A stretch of DNA of 64,000 bases from Rhodovarius crocodyli (GCF_004005855.1 NZ_SACL01000009.1:124001-188000), one strand, 5' to 3'; positions 1 to 9,119 are shown, counted from the first letter of the stretch. Numbers and translations are program-made. The notes: generated by a model from the letters alone, not told the origin.

Positions 1-1764
1 CAGCCCCGCGACGCGGGACTGCAGCTGGCCCACGGCACCCTCGGGCGAGGCCGCGCGGCCGAGGGCCCCGACCAGGCCGGTGGCGCCCGCCAGCGTCGGC
101 ATCGCCTCCTCGCCGATCAGGCCCGCGTCGCGCAGGCAGCGCGCCAGCGCCAGCACCTCGGCGCTTTCATGCGGCAGGGCGGAACCGCGACGCAGCCGCG
201 CCAGCACGGCCCGGATCAGCCGCGCCGCGCGGTCCAGCCGCTCCACATAGCGCCCGAGCCAGAACAGATTGTCCGCGACGCGGGAGGGCAGGGCGCCCGC
301 GCTGCGGCGGATGGGCAGGGGCGGCAGCGCCTGCGGGCCGGGGCCGCGCAGCGGGGCCTCGTCCTCGGCCAGCACCCAGACATCCTTGGACAGGCCGTAT
401 TGCGGCAGCCGGCCGCTGACGGGGTGATCGGCTTCCAGCGCGCGGGCGAAGCCGCCGGGCAGGGCGTGCCAGTCCTCGCCGTCGCTGATCGCGAACAGGC
501 GCAGCATGACGGGCATGGGCGCCAGTCCCTTCCGGCCGAAGCTCGGCGCCTGGCTGCCGATCGGCCAGCGGGTGGCGGCCAGATTGCCGGGCCGGGCCGC
601 GGCCTCGATGCCCGGCATGGGCAGGGCGCCGGCAGCGCCGTCGGTGGCCGGGCGCAGCAGCCAGTCATCGCCCGAGGCCGCCACCGCATCCCGGGCGCCT
701 GGGGTGGACAGCCAATGGGTCTCCAGGCTTTCCAGCAGCAGTTCCTCGCCCAGCAGGCGGCGGCACAGGGCGGGCAGGAAGGCCATCAGCGCAGGGCTTT
801 CGGCCAGCCCCGCGCCGGGCGCGTTCAGCACCGTCAGCGCGCCGTGGCGGGCGGCGTCCAGCAGGCCGGGAACACCCGCCGTCGCCTGGGCCGCCGGAAA
901 CTCCATGGGGTCAAGCTGCGCGGCCTCGGCCCGGTTCAGCAGCACATCCACCTGCTGCAGCCCGGCGAGCGTCTTGAGGTACAGCCCGCCGCCGCGCACC
1001 GTCAGGTCCCCGGCCTCGACCAGCGCGGCCGAGATCTCCCGGCCCAGCACCACATGCTCGAACCAGTGCGGCTGCATGTGGCCGGGCGAGAGCAGGGCCA
1101 CGGCGGGGGCCGTGCGGCCATGCGGGGCCAGGCGCTGCAGCGATTCCTGCCATAGCTCGAAGAAGCTGCTGAGCGCGCGGGGCTTCACCACCACCAGCGC
1201 CTCGGCCATCGCCTGGTTCATCAGGCGGCGATTTTCCAGCGCGTAGCCCAGCCCGCTAACCATGGCCGTCCGGTCGCTGACGACGCGCCAGATGCCGTCC
1301 GGGCAGCGGATGACGTCCATGCCCGCCAGATGCAGCATGGGCCGGTGGGGCGGGTTGGTCGCGTGCCGCCCGGGGCGCAGGAAATGCGGGTTGGCGAAGA
1401 CCAGCGCCGCCGGCAGCAGCCCTTCCTTCAGAAGATGCTGCGGGCCGTAGATGTCGGCCAGCACAGCCTCCAGCAGCCGCGCGCGCTGGGTCAGCCCGGC
1501 TTCCAGCGCGGCGAATTCACGGGCTGTGATGGGCAGGGGGATGGGGTCGCAGCGCCAGCCGGTCTCGGTGCTGGTGATGCCGGGCAGCAGCGAGGCCACG
1601 CCCTCATCCTCGGCGGCGCGGGCGAGGCGGCCCGCCCGTTCATCGAGCTGCGGCTTGCCCAGCCCGCCCACCGCCCCGATCAGCGCGCGCCAGTGCGGGC
1701 GGATCTGGCCATTGCCATCCACCATTTCGTCCAGCACGGGCGTGTCGCCTGCAGCGGTACGCAC
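1..1764 (-). CDS. Circularly permuted ATP-grasp / alpha-E domain fusion protein (3' end outside window)
   Basis: Translating the minus strand gives one open frame from 1764 to the left edge (588 codons, no stop), so the C-terminus is missing. The N-terminal part matches the circularly permuted ATP-grasp family (COG2308), with PHWRAL near the start and then IRCPDGIWRVVSDR and NRRLMNQAMAEAL. An alpha-E domain (COG2307) begins near nt 285 with the diagnostic DNLFWLGRYVERLDRAAR. Such proteins are known to travel with transglutaminase-like proteins and are predicted to form ATP-dependent amide or peptide bonds; the substrate is unknown. The next gene upstream on this strand is the transglutaminase/DUF2126 gene, 115 bp away, which supports a joint pathway. 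A TAA lies in frame at 1801-1803, so the start must be at or below 1800. GTG 1764 is my choice, TTG 1785 the alternative, and neither has a strong ribosome site. Confidence 0.85.
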   Translation of the reverse strand, partial: MRTAAGDTPVLDEMVDGNGQIRPHWRALIGAVGGLGKPQLDERAGRLARAAEDEGVASLLPGITSTETGWRCDPIPLPITAREFAALEAGLTQRARLLEAVLADIYGPQHLLKEGLLPAALVFANPHFLRPGRHATNPPHRPMLHLAGMDVIRCPDGIWRVVSDRTAMVSGLGYALENRRLMNQAMAEALVVVKPRALSSFFELWQESLQRLAPHGRTAPAVALLSPGHMQPHWFEHVVLGREISAALVEAGDLTVRGGGLYLKTLAGLQQVDVLLNRAEAAQLDPMEFPAAQATAGVPGLLDAARHGALTVLNAPGAGLAESPALMAFLPALCRRLLGEELLLESLETHWLSTPGARDAVAASGDDWLLRPATDGAAGALPMPGIEAAARPGNLAATRWPIGSQAPSFGRKGLAPMPVMLRLFAISDGEDWHALPGGFARALEADHPVSGRLPQYGLSKDVWVLAEDEAPLRGPGPQALPPLPIRRSAGALPSRVADNLFWLGRYVERLDRAARLIRAVLARLRRGSALPHESAEVLALARCLRDAGLIGEEAMPTLAGATGLVGALGRAASPEGAVGQLQSRVAGL

Positions 1765-1846
1765 TGAGATTTTACAGCCCCACAAAATAGAAGCGGTCGT
1801 TTAGCGAAACCGGCCCGGTTCCGCCATCCTCCCTCGATTCGGCATA

Positions 1847-1871
1847 AGAGGCGGCCAGGATAGCCGCCTCT
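1847..1871 (-). terminator. Possible terminator after the transglutaminase/DUF2126 gene
   Basis: A perfect 9-bp stem (AGAGGCGGC / GCCGCCTCT) with a 7-nt loop starts 9 nt past the stop codon of the minus-strand gene. Only a short TT follows on the minus strand, so it may act weakly or only stabilise the mRNA end. If it terminates, the ATP-grasp gene needs its own promoter between 1765 and 1846. Confidence 0.4.
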
Positions 1872-1879
1872 CCGGCTGC

Positions 1880-4800
1880 TCAGGAATAGGCGCGCAGGTC
1901 GAGCGTGAGCGGATGTTCGGCGCTGCGGCTGGAGGGGCGCGGCACCATCGGGCCCGGCGTGTGGCCGAAGGCGAAGAAGCGCGCCCGGCGGCGGGCCTCC
2001 GCCTCATTGGCGTTCACCGGGAAGGTGTCGTAGTTGCGCCCGCCCGGATGGGCCACGTGATGGGTCAGCCCCCCGATGCTGCGGCCGTTCCAGCTGTCGA
2101 TCACGTCCACCACCAGCGGCGTCTGCGGCCGGATGGTGGGATGCAGGGCGGAGTAGGGGCCCCAGGCCTTGAAGCGGATGCCGGCGACGAACTCGCCCAC
2201 CTGCTCGGTGGCCGTCAGCGGCACCTCGATCCCGTTGACCGCCACCTTGTAGCGCTGGTCGGAGAAGTTGCTGAGGCGCAGCTGCACGCGCTCCGCGCTG
2301 CTGTCCACATAGCGCGCGGTGCCGCTGCCGGTGGCTTCCTCACCCAGCACATGCCAGGGTTCGAGGGCCGCGCGCAGCTCCACGCCCATGTCGCGCACCG
2401 TAGTCTCGCCGATCTTGGGGAAGCGGAACTCCACATGCGGCGCGAACCAGGCGGGGTCCAGCCGGAAGCCGAACTGGGCCAGGTCCTCCAGCGCGTCGTG
2501 GAAATCGGCCTCGCAGTAATGCGGCAGCATGAAGCCGTCATGCAGGCGCGTGCCCCAGCGGATCAGCCGCCGCTCATAGGGCTTGTTCCAGAAGGCGGCG
2601 ACGGCGGCACGCGCGATCAGCATCTGGGCCGCGCTCATTTCCGCATGCGGCGGCATCTCGAAGCCGCGGAACTCCACCAGGCCCCGGCGGCCCGAGGATG
2701 AGTCGGGGCTGTAGAGCTTGTCGATGCAGAACTCGGTCCGGTGGGTGTTGCCCGTCATGTCCACCAGGATGTTGCGGAACAGCCGGTCCACCATCCAGGG
2801 CGGCGTGGGGCTGTGCTTGTCCGCCTCGGCGAAGGCGATCTCGAGCTCCCGCACGCTGTCCTGCCGGGCCTCGTCGATGCGCGGGTGCTGGCTGGTGGGG
2901 CCGATGAACAGGCCGGAGAACAGGTAGGAGAAGCTCGGGTGGTTGTGCCAGAAGCCGAGCAGGGACTTCAGCAGGTCCGGACGGCGCAGGAAGGGGCTTT
3001 CGGCCACGCTCTCGCCGCCCATCACCACATGGTTGCCGCCGCCGGTGCCGACATGCTTGCCGTCCAGCATGAACTTCTCGGCCGTCAGCCCCACCTGGCG
3101 CGCTTCCTCGTAGAGCTGGCCGGTGCGGGTGACCATGTCCTCCCATTTGGTGGCGGGATGGATGTTCACCTCGATCACGCCGGGGTCGGGCGTGATGGAG
3201 AAATGCGGCAGGCGCTCGTCATCCGGCGGCAGATAGCCTTCGAGGATGACCTTGCGGCCGGTCTCGGCGGCCGTGCCCTCGATGGCGGCCACCAGGTCCA
3301 GCCAGTCCTCGGCCGCGTAGACCGGCGGCAGGAACAGGTGGATGATGCCGTTGCGGGGTTCGACGCACAGCGCGGTGCGCACCAGCCCGGGGTCCAGCGC
3401 GCCGTCGGGGATGGGCTGGGCCACGGGGCGGAAGCCCTCGATGCTGCCCTGGCCATAGCCTTCGGTCAGCGCGTCGGTCATGGCTTTGCGCAGCGCCATC
3501 TGGCGGCGATGCGTCACTTCGTCGGAGGTCGGGAACTCACCGCGCTTGCCGGCGAGCTCGGCGTCGGAGGGCAGGTCGGCGCGGGGCGCGAAGGGGTCGG
3601 CCTCGCTCTCGGCCTCCAGCGCCAGCAGGGCGGGGTCCACCCAGGGCAGGGAGTTCAGGGGCAGGCGCAGGCCCATCGGGCTGTCGCCCGGGATCAGGAA
3701 CAGAATGTCGTCGCGGAAGAACCAGCGGCCGGACTGCCAGCGCCGCGTGCCGCCTTCCATCACGCGCCGCAGCGGCAAAACCGAGCCGGTGGGGGTGGAC
3801 AGGCCGCCGCGGAACAGCCGCGCCATGCGCGCGCGCTCCAGCTTGTTGCCCAGCTTGCTGTCCTCGGCGACGACATTCGCCGGCAGGCGGTTTTCCTTCC
3901 ACAGATAGTAGTGGATGTCCTCATGCGCCGGGCGCACCAGCCCGGGGTCCACCTGCAGGCGCTCGGCCAGGATCTGCGCGAAGCGGGCCGCATCCTCCTG
4001 CGTCGCGTCGTCGGTGTCGTCGTCGGAGGCCAGCAGCGACTGGTCCTGCCAAACCGGCACGCCATCCGCGCGCCAGTGGCAATACAGCGCGAAGCGCGGC
4101 AGCGGCTCACCGGGGTACTGCTTGCCCTGCGCATAGGTGAAGGCCGCACCCGGCGACCACAGCGGCGCCACCCGGCGCAGCAGCCGCCCGGCATAGGCGC
4201 GCTTGGTGGGGCCGAGGGCGGCGGTGTTCCATTCCGCGGCGTCACGGTCGGTATCGGCCACGAAGGTGGGCTCGCCGCCCATCGTCATGCGCACGTCGCC
4301 CGCCTTCAGCACCTCGTCCACGCGCTGGCCCAGCGCGTCGATCGCGGCCCATTGCTCGGGGGTATAGGGCTTGGTCACGCGCGGGGTCTCGCGCAGGCGC
4401 CTGACCTCCATCTCGAAGCCGAACTCCACCTCGGCCTTTTCCACCAGGCCCGAGATGGGGGCGGCCGATTGCGGCTCCGGGGTTGCGGCCAGGGGGATAT
4501 GGCCTTCGCCCGCCAGCAGGCCGGAGGTGGCGTCGAGTCCCACCCAGCCGGCGCCGGGCAGATAGACCTCGGCCCAGGCGTGCAGGTCCGTGAAGTCGGC
4601 GGCGGGGCCCTCGGGCCCGTCCACCGGCTTCTGGTCGGCCACCAGCTGGATCAGGTAGCCAGACACGAAGCGCGCGGCCAGACCCAGGTTGCGCAGCAGC
4701 TGCACCAGCAGCCAGGCGCTGTCGCGGCAGGAACCCTTGCATTCGGTCAGCGTCTGCTCGGGGGTCCAGACGCCGGGCTCCATGCGCACGATGTAGCCGA

Positions 4801-5266
4801 TGCGCGACTGCACCATCTGGTTGATGGCGACCAGGAAGTTGACGGTGGGCGTTTCCTCGCGCGGGACCTCGGCCAGCAGCGCCTTCAGCAGGGGGCCGGG
4901 TTCCTGGGCCTTGCGGAAGGGGGCCAGTTCCTCATCCAGCACATGGTCGTAGGCGAAGGGGATGTGCTCTGCGTCGGGTTCCAGGAAGAAGTCGAACGGG
5001 TTCTGCGTGGCCATGTCCGCCACCAGGTCCACCTCGACCGAGAACTCCTTCACTTTCTCGGGAAAGACCACCCGCGCCTGGAAGTTGCCCTGCGGGTCCT
5101 GCTGCCAGTTGATGAAGTGCTTGGCCGGCGTGATCTTCAGCGAATAGGCCAGGATCGGCGTGCGCGCATGCGGGGCGGGGCGCAGCCGGATGACCTGCGG
5201 ACCGAGTGCCACCGGCTTCTCATAGGTATAGGTGGTCCGGTGGCGCAGCGCGGCGTGGATGGACAT
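1880..5266 (-). CDS. Transglutaminase family protein with C-terminal DUF2126
   Basis: A 1128-residue cytoplasmic protein with no signal peptide. Residues 1-85 are the bacterial transglutaminase N-terminal beta domain (starts MSIHAALRHRTTYTYEKPV). A transglutaminase core follows with the catalytic triad visible: Cys180 in KGSCRDSAW, His229 in DLHAWAEV and Asp245 in GLDATSGL. The long remainder from about residue 300 is DUF2126 (COG4196), with the conserved TGGGNHVVMGG and GLVEFRGFEMPPH stretches. The family occurs beside ATP-grasp/alpha-E proteins, as here, and is predicted to cleave or form peptide-type bonds in an uncharacterised modification route. I chose ATG 5266 because GGGAAG lies just upstream and the protein then begins at the conserved domain; an in-frame ATG at 5320 would add 18 atypical residues. 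Confidence 0.92.
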   Translation of the reverse strand: MSIHAALRHRTTYTYEKPVALGPQVIRLRPAPHARTPILAYSLKITPAKHFINWQQDPQGNFQARVVFPEKVKEFSVEVDLVADMATQNPFDFFLEPDAEHIPFAYDHVLDEELAPFRKAQEPGPLLKALLAEVPREETPTVNFLVAINQMVQSRIGYIVRMEPGVWTPEQTLTECKGSCRDSAWLLVQLLRNLGLAARFVSGYLIQLVADQKPVDGPEGPAADFTDLHAWAEVYLPGAGWVGLDATSGLLAGEGHIPLAATPEPQSAAPISGLVEKAEVEFGFEMEVRRLRETPRVTKPYTPEQWAAIDALGQRVDEVLKAGDVRMTMGGEPTFVADTDRDAAEWNTAALGPTKRAYAGRLLRRVAPLWSPGAAFTYAQGKQYPGEPLPRFALYCHWRADGVPVWQDQSLLASDDDTDDATQEDAARFAQILAERLQVDPGLVRPAHEDIHYYLWKENRLPANVVAEDSKLGNKLERARMARLFRGGLSTPTGSVLPLRRVMEGGTRRWQSGRWFFRDDILFLIPGDSPMGLRLPLNSLPWVDPALLALEAESEADPFAPRADLPSDAELAGKRGEFPTSDEVTHRRQMALRKAMTDALTEGYGQGSIEGFRPVAQPIPDGALDPGLVRTALCVEPRNGIIHLFLPPVYAAEDWLDLVAAIEGTAAETGRKVILEGYLPPDDERLPHFSITPDPGVIEVNIHPATKWEDMVTRTGQLYEEARQVGLTAEKFMLDGKHVGTGGGNHVVMGGESVAESPFLRRPDLLKSLLGFWHNHPSFSYLFSGLFIGPTSQHPRIDEARQDSVRELEIAFAEADKHSPTPPWMVDRLFRNILVDMTGNTHRTEFCIDKLYSPDSSSGRRGLVEFRGFEMPPHAEMSAAQMLIARAAVAAFWNKPYERRLIRWGTRLHDGFMLPHYCEADFHDALEDLAQFGFRLDPAWFAPHVEFRFPKIGETTVRDMGVELRAALEPWHVLGEEATGSGTARYVDSSAERVQLRLSNFSDQRYKVAVNGIEVPLTATEQVGEFVAGIRFKAWGPYSALHPTIRPQTPLVVDVIDSWNGRSIGGLTHHVAHPGGRNYDTFPVNANEAEARRRARFFAFGHTPGPMVPRPSSRSAEHPLTLDLRAYS

Positions 5267-5465
5267 GAGTTCTTCCCTGGCCCCTGGGCTGTTGCAACGC
5301 AATGCTATACCTGATCCCATGCCTGTCTGGGATAGGACAACGCCTTAAGCTGTTGCGATGAATTGACCCTTTCGCGACTGGCCGCCTAGTTTGCGGGCGG
5401 GCTGCCTCTCCCCCGGCAGGCGGTGCCCATTCTGGTCTGACGAGAACGCTGGAGTTTGCCCCCGC

Positions 5466-6719
5466 ATGCTGTTCGACATCGAGAACGCGACCCGCCAGAC
5501 CCGGTTCAGGGGCCGTTTCGATGCCTTCAGCGACCTGCATCTGGGCGGCTGGGCCATCGATCCGCTGCATCCGACGCGCCGGCGCCGCGTCAGGCTTGAG
5601 ATCGACCGCCAGCCCGTGGTCGAGATCGAGGCGGACCAGTTCCGCCAGGACCTGCTGGATGCGGGGCTGGGGGATGGCCGCTGCGGCTTCACCTTCGTCA
5701 TGCCTGAAGCGGTGCGCGACGGCCGCCAGCATGTGGTGCGCGTGGTGGATGTCGAGCTGGGCCTGGACGTTCCGGGCTCCCCCTACCTGATCGGCACCGC
5801 GCCCTTCCTGGATGCCGCGGGGCTGGAGGAAGGCGGAAGCTGGGTCGATTCCCCCGATGCCGAGGCAGCCATCGATACGGCGCTTGAGATCGGCGAGCTG
5901 AGCGAGCGGCTGGGCATCGCGCTGATGAGCTGGCGGCGCGAGGGCTTCCTGCTGCTGCGTGCTGCCTTCGCCGCGCCGCTGGCGCAGGCGGCGCTGCGGC
6001 ACCTGACCGCGTGCTGGACGCACCGCATGCCCGTGTCGGTGCGCCCGCCGGTGGGGCCCCAGATGCCGCTCTCGGACTGGCTGGCGCGCGGGCCCGCGCA
6101 TGATCTCGCCTTCCGGGACCTGCACGCGGCCTCGGCCGCGGTGGCCGAGATCGCGATGGCCGCCCCCGTCACGCAGTTCCTGCGCCAGCTCTATCAGGAG
6201 GAGGCGGGGCTGCTGGACGCCGAGCTGACCCTGGCGGCGCGCCCGGAAGGGGCAAGGCAGGGCTTTCCCTTCCATCATGGCCCGCGCGCCGGCAGCGTGG
6301 TGCGCGCCTTCGCCGCCCTGCAGGACATGGCGCCCGAGGCCGGCGCGCTGACGATCTTCCCCCGTTCCCACCGGATGGCACCGATCGACCTCGGCCTGCG
6401 CAACCTGCTGGTGCTGGGCGAGGGGCCGCATGTGACCAATTACGGCGAGACGCTGGTCGCGCTGGCCCATGCATCGGGCGCGCAGCGCGCGACCATGACG
6501 CTGTCCTGCGGGGATGTGCTGCTGGTGCACCCCCGGCTCGTGGTCGAGCAGCTGCCGCCTCAGAATCGCGAAGCGCAGCGCGCCCTGCTCACCACCCGCT
6601 TCCTGCCGGCATCCGCCCTGCAGGGCGACGGCGAAGCGGTGCCGGGCCGCAACGGCGCCGTCTTCATCCCGCCCGCCCTGGCGGGCTTCCCGCATTCTCT
6701 CTTTCCGCTCGAAGGCTGA
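5466..6719 (+). CDS. Phytanoyl-CoA dioxygenase-like protein, probably inactive, with N-terminal beta domain
   Basis: A 417-residue protein in two parts. Residues 1-120 (GWAIDPLHP, then RLEIDRQPV and DAGLGDGRCGF) resemble a beta-rich module I associate with glycosyltransferases and surface-sugar proteins of this bacterial group. The rest has the layout of the phytanoyl-CoA dioxygenase (PhyH) family, including ALTIFPRSHR in place of the usual GaLxvxPGSH. The iron-binding HxD motif reads HHG, and the distal His region reads LVVEQLPPQN, so two of the three iron ligands seem to be missing. It may bind rather than oxidise its substrate. ATG 5466 follows GGAG at 5451. The dehydrogenase gene starts 4 nt after the stop, suggesting one operon. 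Function unknown. Confidence 0.6.
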   Translation: MLFDIENATRQTRFRGRFDAFSDLHLGGWAIDPLHPTRRRRVRLEIDRQPVVEIEADQFRQDLLDAGLGDGRCGFTFVMPEAVRDGRQHVVRVVDVELGLDVPGSPYLIGTAPFLDAAGLEEGGSWVDSPDAEAAIDTALEIGELSERLGIALMSWRREGFLLLRAAFAAPLAQAALRHLTACWTHRMPVSVRPPVGPQMPLSDWLARGPAHDLAFRDLHAASAAVAEIAMAAPVTQFLRQLYQEEAGLLDAELTLAARPEGARQGFPFHHGPRAGSVVRAFAALQDMAPEAGALTIFPRSHRMAPIDLGLRNLLVLGEGPHVTNYGETLVALAHASGAQRATMTLSCGDVLLVHPRLVVEQLPPQNREAQRALLTTRFLPASALQGDGEAVPGRNGAVFIPPALAGFPHSLFPLEG

Positions 6720-6723
6720 TCGC

Positions 6724-7779
6724 ATGCCCCGTATCGTCGATGCCGACCTCATCGCCCTGGTTGCCGCCCTGCTGGAAAAGGTGGGCAGCGCGCCCGCCGA
6801 GGCGAAGCAGGTGGCGACGGACCTCGTCGCGGCCAATCTGAAGGGCCATGACAGCCACGGCGTGCAGCTGGTGCCGCGCTACGTGCTGAACACGGAGGCC
6901 GGGGAGATCAACCCCAACGCCACCGTCAGCCGCGCCTTCGGCGAGGGCGCGATCGGCGTGTTCGACGGCCATATGGGCTTCGGCCAGTCCACCGGCCGCC
7001 AGGTCACGGCCTGGGCGATCGAGACGGCCAAGGCCAATGGGATGGCCATGCTCGGCATCCGCAATACCCACCACCTGGGGCGCATCGGCGCCTATGCCGA
7101 ACAGGCGGCGGCCGCCGGGCTGATCTCATTCTTCTTCGTCAATGCGGTCTCCGGCGTGCCGGTCGTGGCCCCCTTCGGCGGCGCGGACGGCCGCATGGGC
7201 ACCAACCCGGTCTGCATCGGCATCCCGAAAGGCGATGCGCCCCTGATCCTGGATTTCGCGACGAGCGCCATCGCCGTGGGCAAGGTGAAGGTGGCCTACA
7301 ACGCCGGCAAGCAGGTGCCCCCGGGCGCGCTGATCACGCATCTGGGTGAGCCCAGCACGGACCCCGCCGTGATCTATGGCGGCGGGCCGCGCGGCGCGCT
7401 CGGCCCCTTCGGCGCGCATAAGGGATACGGCCTCGCGCTGATCTGCGAGATCCTGGGCGGCGTGCTGACCGGCGGCGGCAGCAACCCGCCGGCCGACACG
7501 GCCCGCAAGGCCATCGTGAACGGCATGTTCGGCTTCGTGGTGGACCCCGCGCGGCTCGGCAGCCTGCCGGCCTTCGCTGCCGGGGTGGAGGACATCTGCC
7601 GCTATGTGCAGGACAGCGCCTTCGGCCATGTGCTGCTGCCCGGCGACCCCGAGCGCCGCAGCGCCCACCGCCGCCACGATGACGGCATTCCGCTGGACGA
7701 CGTGACCTGGGGCGACCTGGTCGCCACCGCCGAGCGGCTGGGCGTGCCGGTGCCGGCCGTGACGGAAGGTGTTGCGTGA
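6724..7779 (+). CDS. Ldh_2 family NAD(P)-dependent malate/lactate/ureidoglycolate-type dehydrogenase
   Basis: A 351-residue member of the type-2 malate/L-lactate dehydrogenase family (Ldh_2, YlbC/ComC/AllD fold), which oxidises 2-hydroxyacids with NAD(P) without a Rossmann fold. Typical motifs are LKGHDSHGVQLVPRY (His45), the RNTHHLGRIGAYAEQAA stretch, and the cofactor-binding LDFATSAIAVGKVK and FGAHKGYGLALI regions. Length is normal for the family. A GAAGG site precedes ATG 6724. The gene follows the dioxygenase-like gene by 4 nt and overlaps the aminotransferase gene by 4 nt (GTGA), so the three are probably cotranscribed. The exact substrate cannot be read from sequence. Confidence 0.9.
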   Translation: MPRIVDADLIALVAALLEKVGSAPAEAKQVATDLVAANLKGHDSHGVQLVPRYVLNTEAGEINPNATVSRAFGEGAIGVFDGHMGFGQSTGRQVTAWAIETAKANGMAMLGIRNTHHLGRIGAYAEQAAAAGLISFFFVNAVSGVPVVAPFGGADGRMGTNPVCIGIPKGDAPLILDFATSAIAVGKVKVAYNAGKQVPPGALITHLGEPSTDPAVIYGGGPRGALGPFGAHKGYGLALICEILGGVLTGGGSNPPADTARKAIVNGMFGFVVDPARLGSLPAFAAGVEDICRYVQDSAFGHVLLPGDPERRSAHRRHDDGIPLDDVTWGDLVATAERLGVPVPAVTEGVA

Positions 7780-8858
7780 CGCCGCTCTACCCGCCCGCCG
7801 CCTTCGGCGTGCCCGAGGGCGTGGCGCATCTCTGCGCGGGCGGGGAGCCGCCGTTCCTCGAAAGCCATGCCCAGGCCTTCGCGCTCTACGCGAAGCACAA
7901 ATCCGCGGGCTATGCCGGGCGCGACGCCCAGGGTGAGGAGATCACCCGCGTCCGCCGCCTGCTGGCCGAGGATTGGGCGGTGCCGCTGGAGGAGATCGGC
8001 TTCGTCTCCTCCGTGGCCGAGGGCGTCTCGATGCTGGCCGAGAGCATGGACCTCGCGGGCGGCAATGTGGTCGCGGCCGACATCGAATACCCCTCCATGA
8101 TCGGGCCCTTCGCGCGCCTGCCGGGGGTGGAACTGCGCCTGGCCGACGGGCTGGGCGGCATCGCCCAGATGGTGGACGCCAACACCCGGGTCATCCTGGC
8201 CTCCGACATCTCCAACTTGACAGGCGAGGCCGCGGACCTCGAAGGGCTGCGCGCCCTGGCCGATCGCGTGGGCGCGGCGCTGGTGGTGGACCACACCCAG
8301 GCGGCGGGCTGGAAGCGCATCCGCGCGGACCTGGCCGATTTCGCCTTCAGCGCCTGCTATAAATGGCTGCTGGGTACGACTGGCATCGCGGTGGCCTATT
8401 GGAACCGCCGGCGCCAGCCCGGCTGGGCGCCGCGCACCCAGGGCTGGTTCAGCGTGCAGACCCCCACCGACTGGTCCGCGCCGCAGCTGAAGCCCGACGC
8501 CATGCGCTTCTGCCGGGGCAACCCGTCCTTCCTGCCGCTGTACGTGCTGGGCAACGCGCTGGATTTCGCCCGGGCCTATGACCCCGCGCAGGTCGAGGCC
8601 CATGTGCACCAGCTCTCCGTCGACCTGCGCGAGGGCCTGATCGCCGCCGGCATCACCCCCACCACGCCACCCCATCACGGCGCCAATGTCTGCCTGGCCC
8701 ACCCGGACTCCGACGCCGTCGTGGCCGCCATGGCCGAGGACGGCGTGATGGCCTGGGGCGGCCGAGGCCGGCTGCGCTTCTCGCTGCACGCCTATAATGG
8801 GTCAGCCGACGTGGCCCAGGCCGTGGCGGCGCTGAAGAAGGCATTGGCGCGAGGGTAG
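7776..8858 (+). CDS. Class V aminotransferase-fold PLP enzyme
   Basis: A 360-residue fold-type I PLP enzyme of the class V (cysteine desulfurase / isopenicillin N epimerase / kynureninase-like) group. The PLP lysine is Lys196 in SACYKWLLGTTG, preceded by the PLP-binding Asp in VVDHTQAAGW; FVSSVAEGVSMLAE is the phosphate-binding region. The start is a GTG overlapping the previous stop (GTGA), which indicates translational coupling with the Ldh_2 dehydrogenase. A pathway handling a 2-oxo or 2-hydroxy acid is plausible, but the specific reaction is unknown. The stop codon abuts a 261-bp hairpin-rich repeat. Confidence 0.88.
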   Translation: MTPLYPPAAFGVPEGVAHLCAGGEPPFLESHAQAFALYAKHKSAGYAGRDAQGEEITRVRRLLAEDWAVPLEEIGFVSSVAEGVSMLAESMDLAGGNVVAADIEYPSMIGPFARLPGVELRLADGLGGIAQMVDANTRVILASDISNLTGEAADLEGLRALADRVGAALVVDHTQAAGWKRIRADLADFAFSACYKWLLGTTGIAVAYWNRRRQPGWAPRTQGWFSVQTPTDWSAPQLKPDAMRFCRGNPSFLPLYVLGNALDFARAYDPAQVEAHVHQLSVDLREGLIAAGITPTTPPHHGANVCLAHPDSDAVVAAMAEDGVMAWGGRGRLRFSLHAYNGSADVAQAVAALKKALARG

Positions 8859-9119
8859 GGGGAGCCGGGGGTTTCACCCCCGGACCCCTGACCGGGGCTT
8901 TGCCCCTGGACCCCACCAAAGGCCGGGAGGCCTTTGGAAACCGGGAGCTGAAAGTGTGGGGAAGGGGCACCAAGCACGCTCTTGGCCCGAAGCGCCTTTT
9001 CAGCCCCTTCCCCACACTTTCAGAAGACTCGAGGGGGTCCAGGGGCCACAGGCTCCTGGCGGGGTGCAGGGGCAGCGCCCCTGCCCGGGTCCGGGGCGGA
9101 GCCCCGGCCCGCCTCACCC
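8859..9119. repeat. Convergent-gene intergenic repeat, family A copy 1 (hairpin chain)
   Basis: This 261-bp region fills the whole gap between two convergent stop codons. It is a chain of inverted repeats: a GGGGGT/ACCCCC hairpin right after the first stop, GGGGC/GCCCC, CCAAAGGCC/GGCCTTTGG, then a 21-bp perfect stem with arms at 8948-8968 and 9003-9023, then a CCAGG-type hairpin, a CAGGGGC/GCCCCTG hairpin and CCGGGG/CCCCGG near the second stop. It is the reverse orientation of copies at 36421 and 50406. No open frame here looks coding. Confidence 0.85.

Noticed and set aside
1801-2007. A 68-codon frame at the end of the DUF2126 gene as a small gene
   Set aside because: It lies inside the 3' end of the real gene in another frame and ends at the TAA just before the ATP-grasp start; no ribosome site or family.
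2741-5314. An 857-codon plus-strand frame opposite the transglutaminase/DUF2126 gene
   Set aside because: The opposite strand encodes a protein with an intact catalytic triad; this frame is rich in His/Gly/Gln/Arg with no recognisable domain.
5220-6836. A 538-codon minus-strand frame across the divergent gap at 5.3 kb
   Set aside because: It overlaps two genes with good ribosome sites and family motifs and has a shadow-like composition.
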